A stretch of DNA of 64,000 bases. Origin: Candidatus Contendibacter sp. (GTDB lineage Bacteria; Pseudomonadota; Gammaproteobacteria; Competibacterales; Competibacteraceae). The notes under the pieces were generated by a model. That model had not been told where the DNA came from. It saw only the letters and a list, made by a program, of their open reading frames with translations, and ran no database searches. The position numbers were made by a program, and so were the translations under genes. This document shows positions 62,137 to 64,000 of the stretch, piece after piece. The DNA lies in contig JARSSP010000044.1 in NCBI GenBank assembly GCA_029624675.1, positions 208,897 to 272,896 of the forward strand. Direction: 5' to 3'. Position 1 is the first letter of the stretch. Every line of letters begins with the position of its first letter.

Positions 62137-64000
62137 ATGGATGGTCAGACCGTCATGCAAACTGCGCTCGCGCGGGCAAGCGGATTACTCGATGAACGCC
62201 GTGATGCGGAAGCCTTCGATCTGTACGACCGGATCTGTCAGGACCATCCCGACAGTACCGAGGCTTGGGCGGGGTTAGCGGTTGCTGGCCTACGATTGCG
62301 GCGTTATCCGGAGTGTTTGCAAGCCGTCGCCAAAGCGCTGAGCCTGGATTCGCGGCAATTACGACCGTACTTGGTTGCGGCGGTGGCGGCGAACCAGATG
62401 GGGCGGTACGCCGAGGCCATCCAGGCGGCCGACGCCGCGCTAGCCATCGCGCCGGATCACCTTCAAGCCCTGAACAGCAAGGCGAGCACCTTGCTGAGCC
62501 AGCGGCGGTATCCCCAAGTTCTGCCATTAACAGAACGGATCTTGCAAATCGATCCGTCCAATACGAACGCTCTTCTAAGCCAGGGAGTAGCCTTGCATGG
62601 CTTAGGGCGGTCGCTGGCGGCGTTGGAAGCTTTCGACCGGTTATTGGCACTGGCGCCCGATCATGTCAACGCGCTAATCAACCGCGGTTCGGTGCTGGTC
62701 GCCTTGGAGCGCGCCGAGGAAGCGTTGCAGGCCACCGATACGGCCCTGCGAATTCGACCGGACGCCACCATCGCATTGCTGAATCGAACCGCGGCACTGC
62801 TGAGTCTAAACCGTCCCCAAGAGGCCTTGGCGACCGCTGATCGATTGCTGCAACTTCAGCCTCGTCATGTCAAGAGCCTGATCAATAAGGCGGTCGCTTT
62901 GCTGGCGCTGCGGAATTACTCAACTGCGTTGGCGACGCTGTTTACCGCGCTGACGTTCGATTCCTTCAACCCCGACGCGTTGGAACTCAAACTACAGGCG
63001 TTGTTAGGTTTGCGGCGCTTCGCGGAAGTGGTCACCGAAGGACAACGGCTTGTATCCAAACATCCCGATCGCGTGGCGCCGAAACTGGCGCTGGCGAGGG
63101 CCTTGGTGAGCCTGGGGCGCATTGCCGAGGCCGAACCTTTCGTGGATGCTGTGTTGGCGTCTATCCCCCAGCAGTCGGAAGCGGTGTCGCTCAAGGCCGA
63201 AATGCTGTTCAGCCGCGACGAATGGGACGCCGGCCAAACCCTGGTCGATAGGGCGCTGGCCCAAAATCCCGGTCAGGCTCAGCTATGGGTGGCCAAGTCG
63301 GCCATTTTGTTGGCGATAGAGCATTATTCCGCGGCGCTGGCCGCCGCCGAGAGCGCCTTGGCCTTGGAGCCGAGGCAGATTCAGGCTGCGACCAACCGAA
63401 TCGCGGCGCTGAACGGATTGCATCGTTTTGCCGAGGCATTGACGGCTGTCCAAGAATTGCTGGAATGGGGAGTGAGCGATTGGCAGCTTTACGCTAACCA
63501 AGGTGGCGCCTTGGCGGGTTTGGAGCGCTTTGAGGAGGCTCGCCAGGCGTTCGAAATGGCGCGCAACCTGGACCGGGTAGCATTGCGGTCATTTCAGATG
63601 CGCCGTGAAATTTACGGCATGGTCCTGGATGCCGTTGTGCCCGAGGTAGATCCTCGAGCCGAATACCTCGCGTTCAACCTAAGGCGACTGGAACGCTGCG
63701 ACTGGCGTGATTACCAAAAGAGCGTGTCGCGGACGAGAGCGTTGGTCGAGCAATGCCTGGTGGAAGGATTGCCGGCGCCGTTACCACCATTCAAGTCGCT
63801 GACATTACCGTTGCCTCCCGAATTGATAGCGGCCATCGCCGGTAGCCGTGGCGAGTTTCTCGCGTCGAGCATGGCCAACATGTGCCAACAACTGGCGCTC
63901 ACTGAGCAAGCGTCAATCACGAGTCGACTCAAGATCGGTTATCTGTCGGCGGATTTTCGCAACCATCCGACCGCACATCTCATGCAAGGGCTGTTTCGGT
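62137..64000 (+). CDS. TPR-repeat O-GlcNAc transferase-like protein (3' end outside window)
   Basis: At least 621 residues, cut off by the window edge. The first about 480 residues are tetratricopeptide repeats (AEAFDLYDRICQDHPDSTEAWAGLAVAGL, AEAIQAADAALAIAPDHLQALNSKAS, LAALEAFDRLLALAPDHVNALINRGS). The last visible part (SRLKIGYLSADFRNHPTAHLMQGLF) is the opening of a glycosyltransferase family 41 (SPINDLY/OGT-type) catalytic domain. It probably glycosylates proteins. The start ATG at 62137 is preceded by a G-rich ribosome region; 62155 is the next in-frame ATG. It follows the beta-propeller/parvulin gene by 27 bases. Confidence 0.87.
   Translation, partial: MDGQTVMQTALARASGLLDERRDAEAFDLYDRICQDHPDSTEAWAGLAVAGLRLRRYPECLQAVAKALSLDSRQLRPYLVAAVAANQMGRYAEAIQAADAALAIAPDHLQALNSKASTLLSQRRYPQVLPLTERILQIDPSNTNALLSQGVALHGLGRSLAALEAFDRLLALAPDHVNALINRGSVLVALERAEEALQATDTALRIRPDATIALLNRTAALLSLNRPQEALATADRLLQLQPRHVKSLINKAVALLALRNYSTALATLFTALTFDSFNPDALELKLQALLGLRRFAEVVTEGQRLVSKHPDRVAPKLALARALVSLGRIAEAEPFVDAVLASIPQQSEAVSLKAEMLFSRDEWDAGQTLVDRALAQNPGQAQLWVAKSAILLAIEHYSAALAAAESALALEPRQIQAATNRIAALNGLHRFAEALTAVQELLEWGVSDWQLYANQGGALAGLERFEEARQAFEMARNLDRVALRSFQMRREIYGMVLDAVVPEVDPRAEYLAFNLRRLERCDWRDYQKSVSRTRALVEQCLVEGLPAPLPPFKSLTLPLPPELIAAIAGSRGEFLASSMANMCQQLALTEQASITSRLKIGYLSADFRNHPTAHLMQGLFR

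Noticed and set aside
1-64000. Prophage, integrase, transposase or rRNA genes
   Set aside because: None was found in either strand; the only signs of mobility are repeats, debris and composition changes.

Overview
The window looks like a chromosomal segment of a GC-rich gammaproteobacterium. The Min system, a SlyD-type isomerase, the rpsP-rimM-trmD-rplS operon, YcgN, YpjD, DjlA, Mpl, IspA and Dxs all fit that class. A phasin gene points to polyhydroxyalkanoate storage. Together with the large signalling, polysaccharide and type II secretion gene sets, this suggests a Competibacter-like lineage, but that placement is inference. I found one tRNA, no rRNA, no CRISPR array and no intact insertion sequence.

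Layout. 1-3.4 kb: end of a CBS-domain protein, YcgN family, MBL-fold hydrolase, class II amidotransferase, NlpC/P60 lipoprotein (-) and SlyD. 3.5-5.9 kb: minC-minD-minE and an Hsp15-like S4 protein. 6.0-6.8 kb: palindromic repeat and phasin. 7.0-11.1 kb: xseB-ispA-dxs and folE2. 11.1-15.8 kb (mostly -): tRNA-Val, ogt, cysQ, rplS-trmD-rimM-rpsP and a parvulin. 16.0-18.3 kb: two exported proteins of unknown function. 18.6-30.1 kb: an ABC-transporter-dependent surface polysaccharide locus with wzm, wzt, a 1376-residue methyltransferase/kinase-like/coiled-coil/double-glycosyltransferase protein, a second methyltransferase, wecB and two glycosyltransferases. A WecA-type initiating transferase faces it. 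30.7-32.6 kb: an inverted repeat and mpl. 32.6-38.7 kb (-): a sensory operon with a FIST protein, a decayed REC/Hpt fragment, a PhnD-type hybrid histidine kinase and an HD-GYP response regulator. 38.8-42.8 kb: djlA, a CbiM-like permease, purC and der. 42.8-44.9 kb: gene debris and toxin-antitoxin modules. 45.1-58.1 kb: rfbA-rfbC-rfbD running straight into an Xps-type type II secretion operon (E-F-G-H-I-J-K-L-M-N-D). 58.2-64 kb: an exported unknown protein with its own strong promoter, a beta-propeller/parvulin fusion and the start of a TPR O-GlcNAc-transferase-like protein.

How the genes work together. WecB, the WecA-like enzyme, the glycosyltransferases and Wzm/Wzt can build and export a polysaccharide. 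The large fusion carries elements that recall the WbdD chain terminator and molecular ruler, joined here to polymerising domains. The RfbACD enzymes could feed dTDP-rhamnose to such a glycan (rfbB is not in the window). The secretion operon and the parvulins serve export and folding. The FIST/hybrid kinase/HD-GYP operon probably converts a ligand signal into a change in cyclic di-GMP.

The most interesting items are the WbdD-like fusion with a perfect three-heptad DNA repeat in its coiled coil, the beta-propeller/parvulin fusion, the sensory operon with its deleted duplicate, and the debris zone where the 3' end of der is duplicated around a toxin-antitoxin pair.
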